Positions 14,995 to 23,675 of a stretch of 23,875 nucleotides of DNA are shown here, one piece after another; position 1 is the stretch's first letter; each line of letters opens with the position of its first letter. Position numbers and translations under genes: made by a program. This DNA comes from JALYIM01 sp040003205 (GTDB taxonomy: Bacteria > Acidobacteriota > Terriglobia > Terriglobales > Acidobacteriaceae). The DNA lies in assembly GCA_040003205.1 (NCBI GenBank), contig JBDUDA010000014.1, positions 1 to 23,875 of the forward strand. Reading direction: 5' to 3'. The notes under the pieces are model-generated. The model made no database searches. It saw only the letters and a list, made by a program, of their open reading frames with translations, and was not told the origin of the DNA.

Positions 14995-17900
14995 ATGAAT
15001 CCCCGTCTTTCGTGGCTGTTCAATTTTGCAATACTTCTGTGTTTGGCGGCTGCCGCCGCAGCCCAAGATACCGCGTCCATCACTGGCACCGTCTCCGACA
15101 GCAGCGGAGCAATTATCGCGAATGCGCAAGTCACGGTCGACAGCACTGAGCAGGGAATCCATCGCACCAGCGCGACTAATGGTAGTGGCGACTATTTGTT
15201 TGCGTCCTTGCCAATTGGCGCTTACAACGTTACGGCTGTGGCTCCGGGCTTTAAGAAATTAGAAACTCGCGGCATCGTGCTGCGAGTCGGCGAAAAAGCC
15301 CGCAACGATATCAGCATGCAGGTGGGCGCCGGCAACACGGAAATTTCCGTCGAAGGCGCAAGCGTGGCGCAAGTGGAAACCCAGTCTTCTGATCTGGCGG
15401 GAACGGTCAGCGGCAAGGAGGTTACTCAGCTCGAGCTAAACGGACGAAACTTTAGCCAGCTCATCACACTGGTGCCCGGTGTGACCAATCAGACTGGACA
15501 AGATGAAGGACAGGTCGGCGTGGGTGGCAGCGTGGCATTCAGCGTCAACGGAGGCCGCACGGAATACAACAACTGGGAGATGGACGGCGGCAACGTCATG
15601 GATAACGGCAGCAACGGAACGCTGAACGTTTATCCCAGTATTGATGCGATTGGAGAAGTAAAAGTTCTCACTTCAAACTACGGCGCCCAGTATGGTCGCA
15701 ATGGTTCCGGCACGGTAGAAGTAGAAACCAAGTCCGGCACCAGCAGCTTTCACGGCGACGCTTACGAGTTCGTCCGCAACGATGCCTTCAACTCCCCAGC
15801 ATATTTTCAGAATGGAGTCGTACCGCCCTACAAGAAGAATGATTTTGGCTACACCATCGGAGGCCCCGTCACAATCCCCGGTCTCTACAACAACAACCGC
15901 CAAAAGACGTTTTTCTTCTGGTCGCAGGAGTGGCGCAGAGACCGCGTTCCATATTCCTTTAATCAGTTAGTACCTTCTGCGGCAGAACGCGCGGGCGACT
16001 TTAGTGACCTCTGTCCGAATTTGAATTCCGGTACCGCTGGCGATTTCAGCGATTGTCCAACAATCAACGGCATACCCACGCCGAACCTGACCGGAGTTCC
16101 CGGATACAATCCCAGCGACCCCAATGTCCAGGCGCTGCTGGCGCTCATCCCGCTGCCCAATGCCGGCAGTCCGGGTGCCGCACAATACAACACGACGGTC
16201 ACCCAGCCCACGAACTGGCGTGAAGAGTTAATTAAGTTTGACCACAATCTGACCGACAAGGAACGGCTCACAGTTCGCTACATTCACGATTCTTGGACAA
16301 CGCTGAATCCTGTCCCTCTGTGGACAAATCAAGGAAGCTTTCCAACCATTGGAACCGACTTTAAGGGGCCCGGACTAAGTTTAGTTACGCGCTTGAGTTC
16401 GACTTTTTCACCCACTTTGCTCAATGAATTTGTTTTCAGTTACACCACCGACCACATTATCTTGAACAATACCGGCGCCTGGAAGCGGCCTTCAGACACA
16501 ACTTTCGGCGGCCTTTTCCCCACCAACGGAAACGGCATCATGCCAGGCATTAACCTTGTGGACCAGGGGACTGCATATGGCAATGGCAGTTTCGGCGAGG
16601 ACCCCGGCTACATTCCGAATGGACCTTACAATTCCAATCCCACTTACGGATTCCGCGACAACGTTAGTAAGATCGTAGGGAAGCACAACTTACAATTCGG
16701 CGCGTATTTGGAGGCTGCGCAGAAGAACGAGTTCGGCGGCGAATTGGGAGCGGGCTCGGTCCCCGGATATTTATCGTTCGATCCATCAAGTTCAAGCACG
16801 ACCTCCGGCAATCCTTTCGCCGATCTTCTACTAGGAAATATCGCCTCATTTGGACAGCAGAACCAATTCATCAAGTATTACAACCGCTACAAAATTTTCG
16901 AGCCTTATTTTCAAGACGACTGGCACGCCACAACCCACCTAACGGTGAGTCTCGGTTTGCGCTTGAGTCTGTTGGGTACCTATCGCGAGCGTTATCACAA
17001 GGCCTACAACTTCGATCCTGCGGCTTACCAACCTGGGGTCACGACGCTGAACTCAGACGGCAGTGTTAATAATCTAATCTTGAGTAATGGGCTTCCCAAC
17101 GGGATCGTGCAATGCGGCGTTGGCAGCTCTCCAGCTGGATGCATGAAGGGCCACCTCTTTAATCCGGCACCTCGAATCGGTTTCGCTTTTGATCCCCGCG
17201 GCAGCGGGAAGATGGCCATCCGAGGAGGATACGGAGTTTTCTTCGAACACACGAATGGAAATGAGGCAGATACCGAATCCTTGGAGAATTCTCCGCCTCT
17301 AGCGTTCGCCGCCCAGCAAAATAACATTGTGGGATATACGAATATTGGGGGATCGTCGGGAAGCACAGCACCTCAGTTTCCTCTCAACGTAAACGCGATC
17401 CCCACTAAGGCAGTTTGGCCCTACGTGCAGCAGTGGCATCTCGATGTGCAACAGCAGTTCGTCGGAAACATGGTTGCGACGGTCTCATATGTTGGCAGCA
17501 AAGGAACGCATCTGGGAAGACAGACGAACTATAACCAGTTGTTGCCCGTCCCGCTGGAACAAAATCCTTTTCAGCCAGGCGAGGCCATGGATTGCAGTCT
17601 GGTTACATCATCTGGCGGCACGACACCGAGCGGAGCGCCGATCGTCGGCTCAGCGTTGACGAATGCGAATGTTGCTTGCGGAAATCTGAGTGCTGATCCG
17701 TTCCGTCCTTACGCTGGCTACGGGGACATTACTCATCTTCAAAACCAGGCTTCGTCTATCTACCACGCTCTTCAAGTCGCTGTTCGCCGCAGTTATAAAG
17801 GGCTGGATTTAAATTTCGCCTATACCTATAGTCATTCGATTGACGATGCTTCAGATCGCTACGATTCCAGCTTCGTTGATTCTTATAACCCTTCGGCAAA

Positions 17901-18504
17901 CAGAGCCAACTCGTCTTTTGACCAACGGCATGTTCTGAATTTTGGATATGTTTGGGACCTTCCCTTCTTCAGAGAGCCGGGTGTGATTCACAGCGTCTTA
18001 GGCGGTTGGCAGTATTCCGGTATCACGACCTACAACACTGGTTCGCCATTCAGTGTGAGAATTAATTCAGACAATGCCGGGGTGGCCAATGGAATCAATG
18101 GGTCGGCCTTCGCCGACATCGTGGGGAATCCCAGAGCCGGAGTAGTCAACACGCCCTTAGATGGATTCGGGCCACTTTATTACAATCCGAACGCCTTTGC
18201 CGCGCCGCGGGGTCTTACCTTCGGGAATTCCGGACGCAACATCTTGCGCAATCCAAACCGAATCAATTTTGATATGGCACTGTTCAAGCATTTTGCCTTC
18301 ACCGAAAGGATGGGTTTGGAATTTCGCGCCGAGGCCTTCAACGTCTTTAACCACACAGAATGGCAGGGGATCGCAGGAGACTCCGGTTCGGCTGCGAACT
18401 CGGTCGGCGCGGGAACAAATAATCTTGGAGACCCCGGGTTATTTCGCCCAAACTCAGTTCACAACGCAAGAGTACTTCAGCTAGCCCTGAAGTTCGTTTT
18501 CTAG
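14995..18504 (+). CDS. Oar-like TonB-dependent outer-membrane receptor with carboxypeptidase-regulatory-like domain
   Basis: This outer-membrane protein of 1,169 residues has a signal peptide (MNPRLSWLFNFAILLCLAAA, cleavage near AAAQD). A carboxypeptidase-regulatory-like beta-sandwich follows at about 27-110 (TASITGTVSDSSGAIIANAQ, GDYLFASLPIGAYNVTAVAP). The plug domain comes next (VTQLELNGRNFSQLITLVPG, NYGAQYGRNGSGTVEVETKS), and then a long beta-barrel ending in phenylalanine (QLALKFVF), as outer-membrane proteins do. This architecture is very abundant in acidobacteria and probably imports large oligosaccharides or peptides with TonB energy; the substrate is unknown. The ATG at 14995 is preferred over 14983 because GGAG (14985-14988) sits six bases upstream of it. 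No SusD partner is present, unlike in Bacteroidota. The preceding LacI gene probably controls it. The gene appears intact. Confidence 0.94.
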   Translation: MNPRLSWLFNFAILLCLAAAAAAQDTASITGTVSDSSGAIIANAQVTVDSTEQGIHRTSATNGSGDYLFASLPIGAYNVTAVAPGFKKLETRGIVLRVGEKARNDISMQVGAGNTEISVEGASVAQVETQSSDLAGTVSGKEVTQLELNGRNFSQLITLVPGVTNQTGQDEGQVGVGGSVAFSVNGGRTEYNNWEMDGGNVMDNGSNGTLNVYPSIDAIGEVKVLTSNYGAQYGRNGSGTVEVETKSGTSSFHGDAYEFVRNDAFNSPAYFQNGVVPPYKKNDFGYTIGGPVTIPGLYNNNRQKTFFFWSQEWRRDRVPYSFNQLVPSAAERAGDFSDLCPNLNSGTAGDFSDCPTINGIPTPNLTGVPGYNPSDPNVQALLALIPLPNAGSPGAAQYNTTVTQPTNWREELIKFDHNLTDKERLTVRYIHDSWTTLNPVPLWTNQGSFPTIGTDFKGPGLSLVTRLSSTFSPTLLNEFVFSYTTDHIILNNTGAWKRPSDTTFGGLFPTNGNGIMPGINLVDQGTAYGNGSFGEDPGYIPNGPYNSNPTYGFRDNVSKIVGKHNLQFGAYLEAAQKNEFGGELGAGSVPGYLSFDPSSSSTTSGNPFADLLLGNIASFGQQNQFIKYYNRYKIFEPYFQDDWHATTHLTVSLGLRLSLLGTYRERYHKAYNFDPAAYQPGVTTLNSDGSVNNLILSNGLPNGIVQCGVGSSPAGCMKGHLFNPAPRIGFAFDPRGSGKMAIRGGYGVFFEHTNGNEADTESLENSPPLAFAAQQNNIVGYTNIGGSSGSTAPQFPLNVNAIPTKAVWPYVQQWHLDVQQQFVGNMVATVSYVGSKGTHLGRQTNYNQLLPVPLEQNPFQPGEAMDCSLVTSSGGTTPSGAPIVGSALTNANVACGNLSADPFRPYAGYGDITHLQNQASSIYHALQVAVRRSYKGLDLNFAYTYSHSIDDASDRYDSSFVDSYNPSANRANSSFDQRHVLNFGYVWDLPFFREPGVIHSVLGGWQYSGITTYNTGSPFSVRINSDNAGVANGINGSAFADIVGNPRAGVVNTPLDGFGPLYYNPNAFAAPRGLTFGNSGRNILRNPNRINFDMALFKHFAFTERMGLEFRAEAFNVFNHTEWQGIAGDSGSAANSVGAGTNNLGDPGLFRPNSVHNARVLQLALKFVF

Positions 18505-18509
18505 GCCAA

Positions 18510-18561
18510 GGGATGACTGGACATCTAAATTTGTCATCCCGAGCGAAGTCGAGGGACCTGC
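18510..18561. repeat. Intergenic repeat with nested hairpins between convergent genes
   Basis: The segment TTGTCATCCCGAGCGAAGTC, continuing GAGGGACCTGC (18531-18561), matches the general pattern of an intergenic repeat remembered from many bacterial genomes (GTCATCC-GAGCG-AAG types). It contains a stem CCCGA/TCG-A-GGG with one bulge. Its left part also pairs with an upstream copy: GGGATGAC (18510-18517) and GTCATCCC (18533-18540) are perfect 8-base inverted repeats with a 15-base loop. There is no T-run, so it is not a classical intrinsic terminator, although it could end both convergent transcripts. Confidence 0.5.
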
Positions 18562-18589
18562 TTTCTTACATTCCATGTCCACTCGAAGT

Positions 18590-19735
18590 TTAGGTGTAGC
18601 TCACCGTCACCCAGCGCCGGTCGCGCACACTGGTAGCAATGGCCTCACACAGTAATAACCCTTCGTGCCCAGTCTCGAATGTAGGAAAGGTGCGAGCAGC
18701 TTTTAGATCGCCTGCCGCGAGGTACCCGTAGAAATCTTTGAAGAGTTGCACAAAGGTATCCGGATATCCTTCCGCGTGTCCTCCCGGATAAGCCGCGTAC
18801 CCTCGAGCAGCGGGGCTCATCAGCGCCGGATCCTTCGCCAATGTCTGGTTCGGTTCGTTGCGTTTGCCAATCCACAGATCGTTCGGAGACTCCGAATTCC
18901 ACGCCAGCGATCCATCCGAACCATCAATCTCGAACCATAACCGGGCTTTGCGCCCCGCGCTCACTTGAGAGACCGTCATAACTCCGCGCATGGACTCTTC
19001 GAAGTGCAACAATACTGAGCCGTAGTCATCGGTGGAGACTTTCACATCGTCCGCTGCTCCCTGAACCGTCTGGAATGTTTGTACGCGGCCGCGTGGCCGC
19101 TCGCGGGTGGAAACCGTGGTCGCCGAATCAGCGCAGAGTTCCGTCACCTTTCGTCCCGTAATCCAAGTCATGAGGTCAAGCCAGTGAGTGCCAATGTCGG
19201 AGATGGCGCGCAGTTCGCCTCCCAACTTCTGCTCAAGCCGCCAGTTCCAGTCGCTGGGATACAAAAGCCAGTCCTGTAGAAAGCTGCCGTGAACCAGGCG
19301 CGGATCCCCGATGAGCCCACGTTGCACGATGGACCGTGCCTCCTGGCAGAGCGGATAATAGCGCAGGTTATAGGCCACTCCGCCGACCCTCTGATGTTTA
19401 TCAGCTAGCTTGACGATTTCCGCACTTTGGCTGGTATCCATGGCGAGCGGCTTCTCGCACATCACGTGCTTGCCCGCCTCGATGGCAGCCTTTGCCTGCT
19501 CAAAATGAAGATAATTTGGAGTGCAGATGTGAACAACTTGTACGCTTGTGTCGTCAATCAGTGCTTGCAGCGAATCGTAGGCCTGACCGCTGCCGATGGT
19601 TCGCGAGAATTCAGCCGTTCTCTGCTGAGAACTCGCGAGAACACCTTGAATCGGAATGCCTCGCCGTCGAAGAGCGTCCAAGTGGGCGCGTCCCACAAAC
19701 CCTGGGCCTATGATTGCCGCGCGCAAAACTTCCAC
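18590..19735 (-). CDS. Gfo/Idh/MocA-family NAD(P)-dependent oxidoreductase
   Basis: This 381-residue enzyme has an N-terminal Rossmann fold with GPGFVG (10-15) and the family motif EKP (E94-K95-P96 in CEKPLAMD), where the lysine is catalytic. The C-terminal alpha/beta domain contains DIGTHWLDL (180-188), whose histidine is in the active site of related sugar dehydrogenases. The family oxidises or reduces sugars, inositols and their derivatives; the substrate cannot be told here. The start is GTG at 19735, supported by GAGGTGA (19739-19745) just upstream. It follows the PLP-enzyme gene by 49 bases on the same strand and may share its transcript, yet no metabolic link to methionine is evident. 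A sugar link to the neighbouring receptor and LacI regulator is conceivable, but they are on the opposite strand. Confidence 0.9.
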   Translation of the reverse strand: MEVLRAAIIGPGFVGRAHLDALRRRGIPIQGVLASSQQRTAEFSRTIGSGQAYDSLQALIDDTSVQVVHICTPNYLHFEQAKAAIEAGKHVMCEKPLAMDTSQSAEIVKLADKHQRVGGVAYNLRYYPLCQEARSIVQRGLIGDPRLVHGSFLQDWLLYPSDWNWRLEQKLGGELRAISDIGTHWLDLMTWITGRKVTELCADSATTVSTRERPRGRVQTFQTVQGAADDVKVSTDDYGSVLLHFEESMRGVMTVSQVSAGRKARLWFEIDGSDGSLAWNSESPNDLWIGKRNEPNQTLAKDPALMSPAARGYAAYPGGHAEGYPDTFVQLFKDFYGYLAAGDLKAARTFPTFETGHEGLLLCEAIATSVRDRRWVTVSYT

Positions 19736-19739
19736 CGCT

Positions 19740-19745
19740 CACCTC
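19740..19745 (-). promoter_or_regulatory. Ribosome-binding site for the oxidoreductase
   Basis: Minus-strand GAGGTG lies 4 bases before the GTG at 19735 and supports this non-ATG start. Confidence 0.7.
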
Positions 19746-19784
19746 AAAGGATGCTGTGCGTTTCTTGATCGTGCTTTCAAAAAA

Positions 19785-20987
19785 TTAACCGACTTCTACC
19801 CGCTCACGCGAGACACTAACGACGGTTAGCGCTTGCTCCAGATCGGCGATCAGATCGTCGGCATTCTCAATCCCCACTGAGAGTCTGATCAGTTGTTCTG
19901 TAATTCCCATCTTGCCACGGTGGTCGGCTGAAATCATGGCGTGCGAAGTTCTTACGGGGATGCTCACCAGCGACTCGACGCCGCCAAGGCTCGGGGCCAG
20001 CGTGAATAGATGCAGTGACTCCGCGACTCGACAGGCGTCTTCTCCGCTTCCCTCTACTTCGAAGCTCAACACGCCCCCCGCACCTTTCATTTGTGCCATT
20101 GCCAGCGCGCGTTGCGGATGCCCTTTCGCAAATGGATAAAATACTTTGCGAACTTTGGCATGACCGCTCAAAAATTCCGCGATCTGGAGGGCGTTCTCGT
20201 TCTGCCGCTGTACTCTCACAGCCAAAGTTTTGATGCCGCGCAGCAACAGCCATGCCGCGTGCGGGTCCATGACCCCACCCAGGGTCGTGCGTGTTTTATG
20301 GATTTCGTCGATGAGATTCTGTCGGCCAGCGAGAATGCCGCAAATCACATCAGAATGTCCGGCAAAATATTTGGTGCCGGAATGCGCAATGAGATCGATT
20401 CCAAAATCCGCCGGCCGCACATTAATGGGAGTGGCGAACGTACTGTCAATCATGGTAATCAGATTGTGCCGTTTCGCCAGCGCAGTGACACGCTCAAGGT
20501 CAACAACTTTAAGGGTTGGATTGGTGGGCGATTCCAGATAAAGGATTTTAGTATTTGGACGGATCGCGGCAGCATGCTGAGCGTAATCCATAGTATCGAC
20601 AAACGTCGTCTCCACTCCCAGTTTCGGCAGCCACGAGGCGAGAAACTTCGTGACTCCGCCATAAATATCGTGTTGCGCAACAATGTGGTCGCCCGCCTTG
20701 GTCAGGGCCAAAATTCCCGTGGTAATCGCTCCCATGCCCGATGCGAACAGAAGTGCGGCGTCTGTACCCTCCAGTTGCGCTATAGAGTCTTCCACCACCG
20801 TATGCGTAGGATTTCCATAGCGGGTGTAAAACATGTCAGTGTGGGTGGCGCGTAACTGCTCGTCATTGTCCGTGACCTGAAAAGTGGACGTCTGATAGAT
20901 CGGCGTGGCGAGTGGCCCATTTTTCTTTTGGAAATCATTCGCACCGTGGACTGCCTGCGTCTCTTGTTTGTGCCGGGAACTTTTCAT
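19785..20987 (-). CDS. Trans-sulfuration PLP enzyme, cystathionine gamma-synthase/lyase type
   Basis: This 400-residue enzyme belongs to the Cys/Met-metabolism PLP family. The Schiff-base lysine is K206 in HSGTKYFAGHSD. Y54 and R56 of YTRYGNP bind the cofactor phosphate of the neighbouring subunit, and ESPTNPTLKVVDL and SLGGVESLVSIP are family signatures. HDIYGGVTKF (no cysteine at the methionine gamma-lyase position) argues against methionine gamma-lyase. DSTFATP has serine where DNTF is usual. The exact reaction could be cystathionine gamma-synthase, cystathionine gamma-lyase or acylhomoserine sulfhydrylase. The divergent threonine-synthase/homoserine-kinase operon favours a homoserine-consuming role in methionine synthesis. 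The start is ATG 20987 rather than the longer frame to 21035, because AGAGG lies six bases upstream and the N-terminus then aligns with the family. The leader is long (about 150 bases if the shared -10 is used). Confidence 0.9.
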   Translation of the reverse strand: MKSSRHKQETQAVHGANDFQKKNGPLATPIYQTSTFQVTDNDEQLRATHTDMFYTRYGNPTHTVVEDSIAQLEGTDAALLFASGMGAITTGILALTKAGDHIVAQHDIYGGVTKFLASWLPKLGVETTFVDTMDYAQHAAAIRPNTKILYLESPTNPTLKVVDLERVTALAKRHNLITMIDSTFATPINVRPADFGIDLIAHSGTKYFAGHSDVICGILAGRQNLIDEIHKTRTTLGGVMDPHAAWLLLRGIKTLAVRVQRQNENALQIAEFLSGHAKVRKVFYPFAKGHPQRALAMAQMKGAGGVLSFEVEGSGEDACRVAESLHLFTLAPSLGGVESLVSIPVRTSHAMISADHRGKMGITEQLIRLSVGIENADDLIADLEQALTVVSVSRERVEVG

Positions 20988-20993
20988 ATTTTG

Positions 20994-20998
20994 CCTCT
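20994..20998 (-). promoter_or_regulatory. Ribosome-binding site deciding the trans-sulfuration enzyme start
   Basis: Minus-strand AGAGG lies six bases before ATG 20987, supporting this start over the upstream in-frame ATG at 21035. Confidence 0.65.
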
Positions 20999-21125
20999 TT
21001 GGAAAGGTGCTCTCGCCAGTTTGAAAGAGACGCAAAGAAAACGCAAGGGAGAGCGAAGTGGAGTTGGGCCGGGCGGCCTTCGGAAATCGTATCGCGCGGG
21101 CATTTGGGCACCCGACAGAAAGTCC

Positions 21126-21152
21126 GAAGGGATCCTTCTTACCTTATATAAT
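21126..21152. promoter_or_regulatory. Shared core promoter of the divergent methionine and threonine genes
   Basis: TATAAT (21147-21152) is a perfect -10 for the plus-strand threonine operon, about 40 bases before its ATG. It overlaps the 8-base palindrome TTATATAA (21144-21151), which also gives a TATATA -10 for the minus strand. No good -35 is seen on either strand. Next to it is the inverted repeat GAAGG-GAT-CCTTC (21126-21138), which could be a regulator site. Confidence 0.4.
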
Positions 21153-21193
21153 CCCAGCAACCACTGATTGCCAGCCTCTCTTGAAAAGCAACT

Positions 21194-22597
21194 ATGGACA
21201 CTACTGAACAACGAGTTACCGGATCAGCCGCGACAAGAATGGCTGCAAATCTCCGTTGTATCGGATGTGGCTCTTCGGCGGTAATCGCGAACCAGAATTT
21301 GCGGTGCCCCGCTTGCGGCGATTTACTCGAAGTCACTTATCCAGCCTGGGACGCCGGCGAATCCAAGAAGGCTGCGGGTAAAAATTCAAGTGAACTTAAA
21401 ACACTTTGGCGGGAGCGTCGGGCATCACGTCTGGACATTGATCAGAGCGGGGTTTGGAGATTTCGCGAACTTCTGCCAGCGCTTAAGGCTAACTTCCAGG
21501 CAATCACACTCCGTGAAGGGAACACTCCGTTGTTCGAGTTACCGCTTTGTGGACGCATCGCTGGAGTGCCACACTTGTTTGCCAAACACCAGGGGATGAA
21601 TCCCACGGGTTCTTTCAAAGATACCGGCATGACGGTGGCAGCGTCGGTGGCGCGGCAGGAAGGATTTAGTTGGGTGGCTTGCGCCTCCACCGGAAACACT
21701 TCCGCGTCGATGGCGGCTTATGCCTCGCGGGGACAGATGAAAAGTCTCGTGCTAATTCCGGACGGGAAAATTTCCTGGAGTAAGTTGGCGCAGGCGTTGG
21801 ATTACGGCTCCGTCACCTGCCAGCTACAGACTGATTTCGATGGATGCATGCGAGTGCTGAATGAAGTTGTGCGACGGATGCCGGTGTATTTGCTGAACTC
21901 CGTGAATCCCTATCGCGTGGAGGGTCAGAAAACCGCCGCGTACGAACTACTCGAACAGCTCGACTGGCAAATTCCGGATCACATCATTTTGCCCGGAGGC
22001 AATCTCGCGAACTCCTCTGCTTTTGGCAAAGGACTGATTGAGATGAGGCAGTTGGGTTTTATTAGCAAACTGCCCAGGCTTTCGATCATCCAGGCGGAAG
22101 GCGCGAATCCGCTGGTGCGATCCATGCGAGCGAACAGTGGCCGCGCATTAGAGCCGGTAAAGGCAGAGACTTTCGCTACCGCAATTCGCATCGGCAATCC
22201 GGCATCGTGGAAGAAAGCGGTGCGAGTACTGGAAGAAACCGAGGGCGCAGTGGAGCAAGTCAGTGAGGTGGAAATCGCATTGTCCAAAGCGGAGATTGGC
22301 GCCGAGGGCATAGGCTGCGAACCTGCATCAGCTGTGACGCTCGCGGGATTAAAAAAACTCGTCAAACAAGGTTTCGTAAAACATGGAGAAAGCGTTGTAC
22401 TGATTCTGACAGGCCACCTGCTAAAGGATCCGGACTACACTTTGGAATTTCATTCCGGCGATTTGTTTGCCGGGACTGAGCACGAAGAGGATGCAAAGAG
22501 CCTGGCGCTTCAACGACGCTCACCTCACCTGGTCGAACCTGAGGCCGACGCAGTGATACGAATCCTCGAACAGGCAGAGAAGGACTTTAGAGCTTAG
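21194..22597 (+). CDS. thrC: Threonine synthase
   Basis: This 467-residue PLP enzyme converts O-phosphohomoserine to threonine. A zinc-ribbon-like N-terminus has C22-x2-C25 and C38-x2-C41, as in many bacterial and archaeal threonine synthases. The catalytic fold II domain includes TLREGNTPLFELP, the PLP lysine K142 in NPTGSFKDTGM, the SASTGNTSAS-like loop CASTGNTSASMAAYASRG, and the glycine loop LPGGNLANSSAFGKG. The C-terminal end (after about 420) is a charged helical tail. The start at 21194 has no strong Shine-Dalgarno sequence. The alternative ATG at 21239 has none either and would leave the zinc ribbon intact, so the exact start is open. Homoserine kinase follows after 14 bases, so the two consecutive pathway steps are co-expressed. 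Confidence 0.95.
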   Translation: MDTTEQRVTGSAATRMAANLRCIGCGSSAVIANQNLRCPACGDLLEVTYPAWDAGESKKAAGKNSSELKTLWRERRASRLDIDQSGVWRFRELLPALKANFQAITLREGNTPLFELPLCGRIAGVPHLFAKHQGMNPTGSFKDTGMTVAASVARQEGFSWVACASTGNTSASMAAYASRGQMKSLVLIPDGKISWSKLAQALDYGSVTCQLQTDFDGCMRVLNEVVRRMPVYLLNSVNPYRVEGQKTAAYELLEQLDWQIPDHIILPGGNLANSSAFGKGLIEMRQLGFISKLPRLSIIQAEGANPLVRSMRANSGRALEPVKAETFATAIRIGNPASWKKAVRVLEETEGAVEQVSEVEIALSKAEIGAEGIGCEPASAVTLAGLKKLVKQGFVKHGESVVLILTGHLLKDPDYTLEFHSGDLFAGTEHEEDAKSLALQRRSPHLVEPEADAVIRILEQAEKDFRA

Positions 22598-22611
22598 CCG
22601 CCACCTTCGCC

Positions 22612-23571
22612 ATGACCAGTGTTAGCAGGAAAAGTCGTCATCATGCCCGGGCACTGGAGCTTGTGCTTCCCGCCACTTCCGCCAATCTGGGGCCTGCTTT
22701 TGATGCTGCGGCTCTGGCGCTAAATCTGTTTATTAAAATCCGGGCTCAAATCGCGAAAGAATTTTCCATTGTCGCAAAGGGACGCGACCGCGATATTTGC
22801 GGAGAGCTCAAAAATAACCTGATGCTCTCGACTTATCGGGAGGTGCTGGAAAACGAGCGAAAGTCTGCACCGCCCTTGGCGCTTGAGATTGAAAACGAAA
22901 CTCCCATCGGCAAAGGTTGCGGCTCGTCGGCTGCGGCCCGCCTCGCGGGAATTGCGATGGCTGTGCATTTCGGAAAACTTCGCTGGAGCGACGAACAGAT
23001 CGTTGGCGAAGCATCGCGCCGCGAACATCATCCAGATAATGCCGCCGCCTGCTGGATGGGTGGCCTCAGCGTGGCAAAAATGTCAAACGGGGCAAAGGCG
23101 CAAGTCGCATACCTCGCTCCCAAGGGCAGGTGGCCAATTCTGCTGGCGGTGCCAGAGGCGAGTTTGTCTACCGAAAGTGCCAGGAGAGCGCTTCCCGAAA
23201 AATATTCGCGTGCCGATGCAGTCACCAACATTCAGAATTCGATGTTGCTGCTGGCCGCGTTTTCACAGGGCCGCCGCGATCTTCTGACTTCGGCATTGGA
23301 AGATCGCATCCACGAGCCTTATCGCGCCCTTTTGTGTCCCCTGCTTCCTGCGCTGAAGACGGTGCCCGCAGATTGCCGCGTTCTAGGAGTCGCGCTGAGC
23401 GGCGCGGGACCGTCGGTCATAATATTTTTGGATGACAAAGCCGTCCTCAGCCGCGCGAAATCAAAAATAACAAACTATCTGGCGGCTAAAAATCTCGTTG
23501 CCGAATTGATCCACACCTCCATCTCAACGCGAGGTGCGGGCAAACTCGGCAACTGGACACGGCGACAGTAA
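22612..23571 (+). CDS. thrB: Homoserine kinase (GHMP family)
   Basis: This 319-residue kinase phosphorylates homoserine with ATP, producing the substrate for threonine synthase encoded immediately upstream (14-base gap). The N-terminal strand LELVLPATSANLGPAFDAAA is the homoserine-kinase signature. The GHMP phosphate-binding loop is PIGKGCGSSAA (98-108), with cysteine in place of the usual leucine. The C-terminal motif GVALSGAGPSVIIFL is the third GHMP motif. The length is normal for ThrB. No clear ribosome-binding site precedes the ATG, and coupling to thrC translation is likely. The order synthase-then-kinase reverses the pathway order. Identification is firm. Confidence 0.94.
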   Translation: MTSVSRKSRHHARALELVLPATSANLGPAFDAAALALNLFIKIRAQIAKEFSIVAKGRDRDICGELKNNLMLSTYREVLENERKSAPPLALEIENETPIGKGCGSSAAARLAGIAMAVHFGKLRWSDEQIVGEASRREHHPDNAAACWMGGLSVAKMSNGAKAQVAYLAPKGRWPILLAVPEASLSTESARRALPEKYSRADAVTNIQNSMLLLAAFSQGRRDLLTSALEDRIHEPYRALLCPLLPALKTVPADCRVLGVALSGAGPSVIIFLDDKAVLSRAKSKITNYLAAKNLVAELIHTSISTRGAGKLGNWTRRQ

Positions 23572-23608
23572 AGTTCAACGAAACGAGTTAAAAGATGCGG
23601 TCACCACT

Positions 23609-23655
23609 GCGGATGCTTGCTCCAAAAATATCAACCTCTAGAACTACGCATCCGC
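23609..23655. terminator. Weak inverted repeat between convergent genes
   Basis: GCGGATGC (23609-23616) and GCATCCGC (23648-23655) are perfect 8-base inverted repeats with a 31-base loop, located between homoserine kinase and the convergent DinB-family gene. There is no T-run. It may act as a weak bidirectional terminator or be chance. Confidence 0.25.
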
Positions 23656-23675
23656 TGTGAAACTTGAGCCACTCG

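Noticed and set aside
20091..20855. Plus-strand open frame of 254 codons opposite the trans-sulfuration gene.
   Set aside because: It is wholly antisense to a well-conserved enzyme, and its product (rich in Arg, Ser, His) shows no family features. It is a GC-related shadow.
20988..21193. Pieces resembling a SAM-I riboswitch upstream of the methionine-type gene: TCAAGAGAGG and GGGTGCCCAAATGCCC on the minus strand, CCCAGCAACC on the plus strand.
   Set aside because: The pieces are on different strands or in the wrong order, the GGCCC and GCAACC core between them is missing on the minus strand, and the first piece lies upstream of the likely -10. A covariance-model search would decide.
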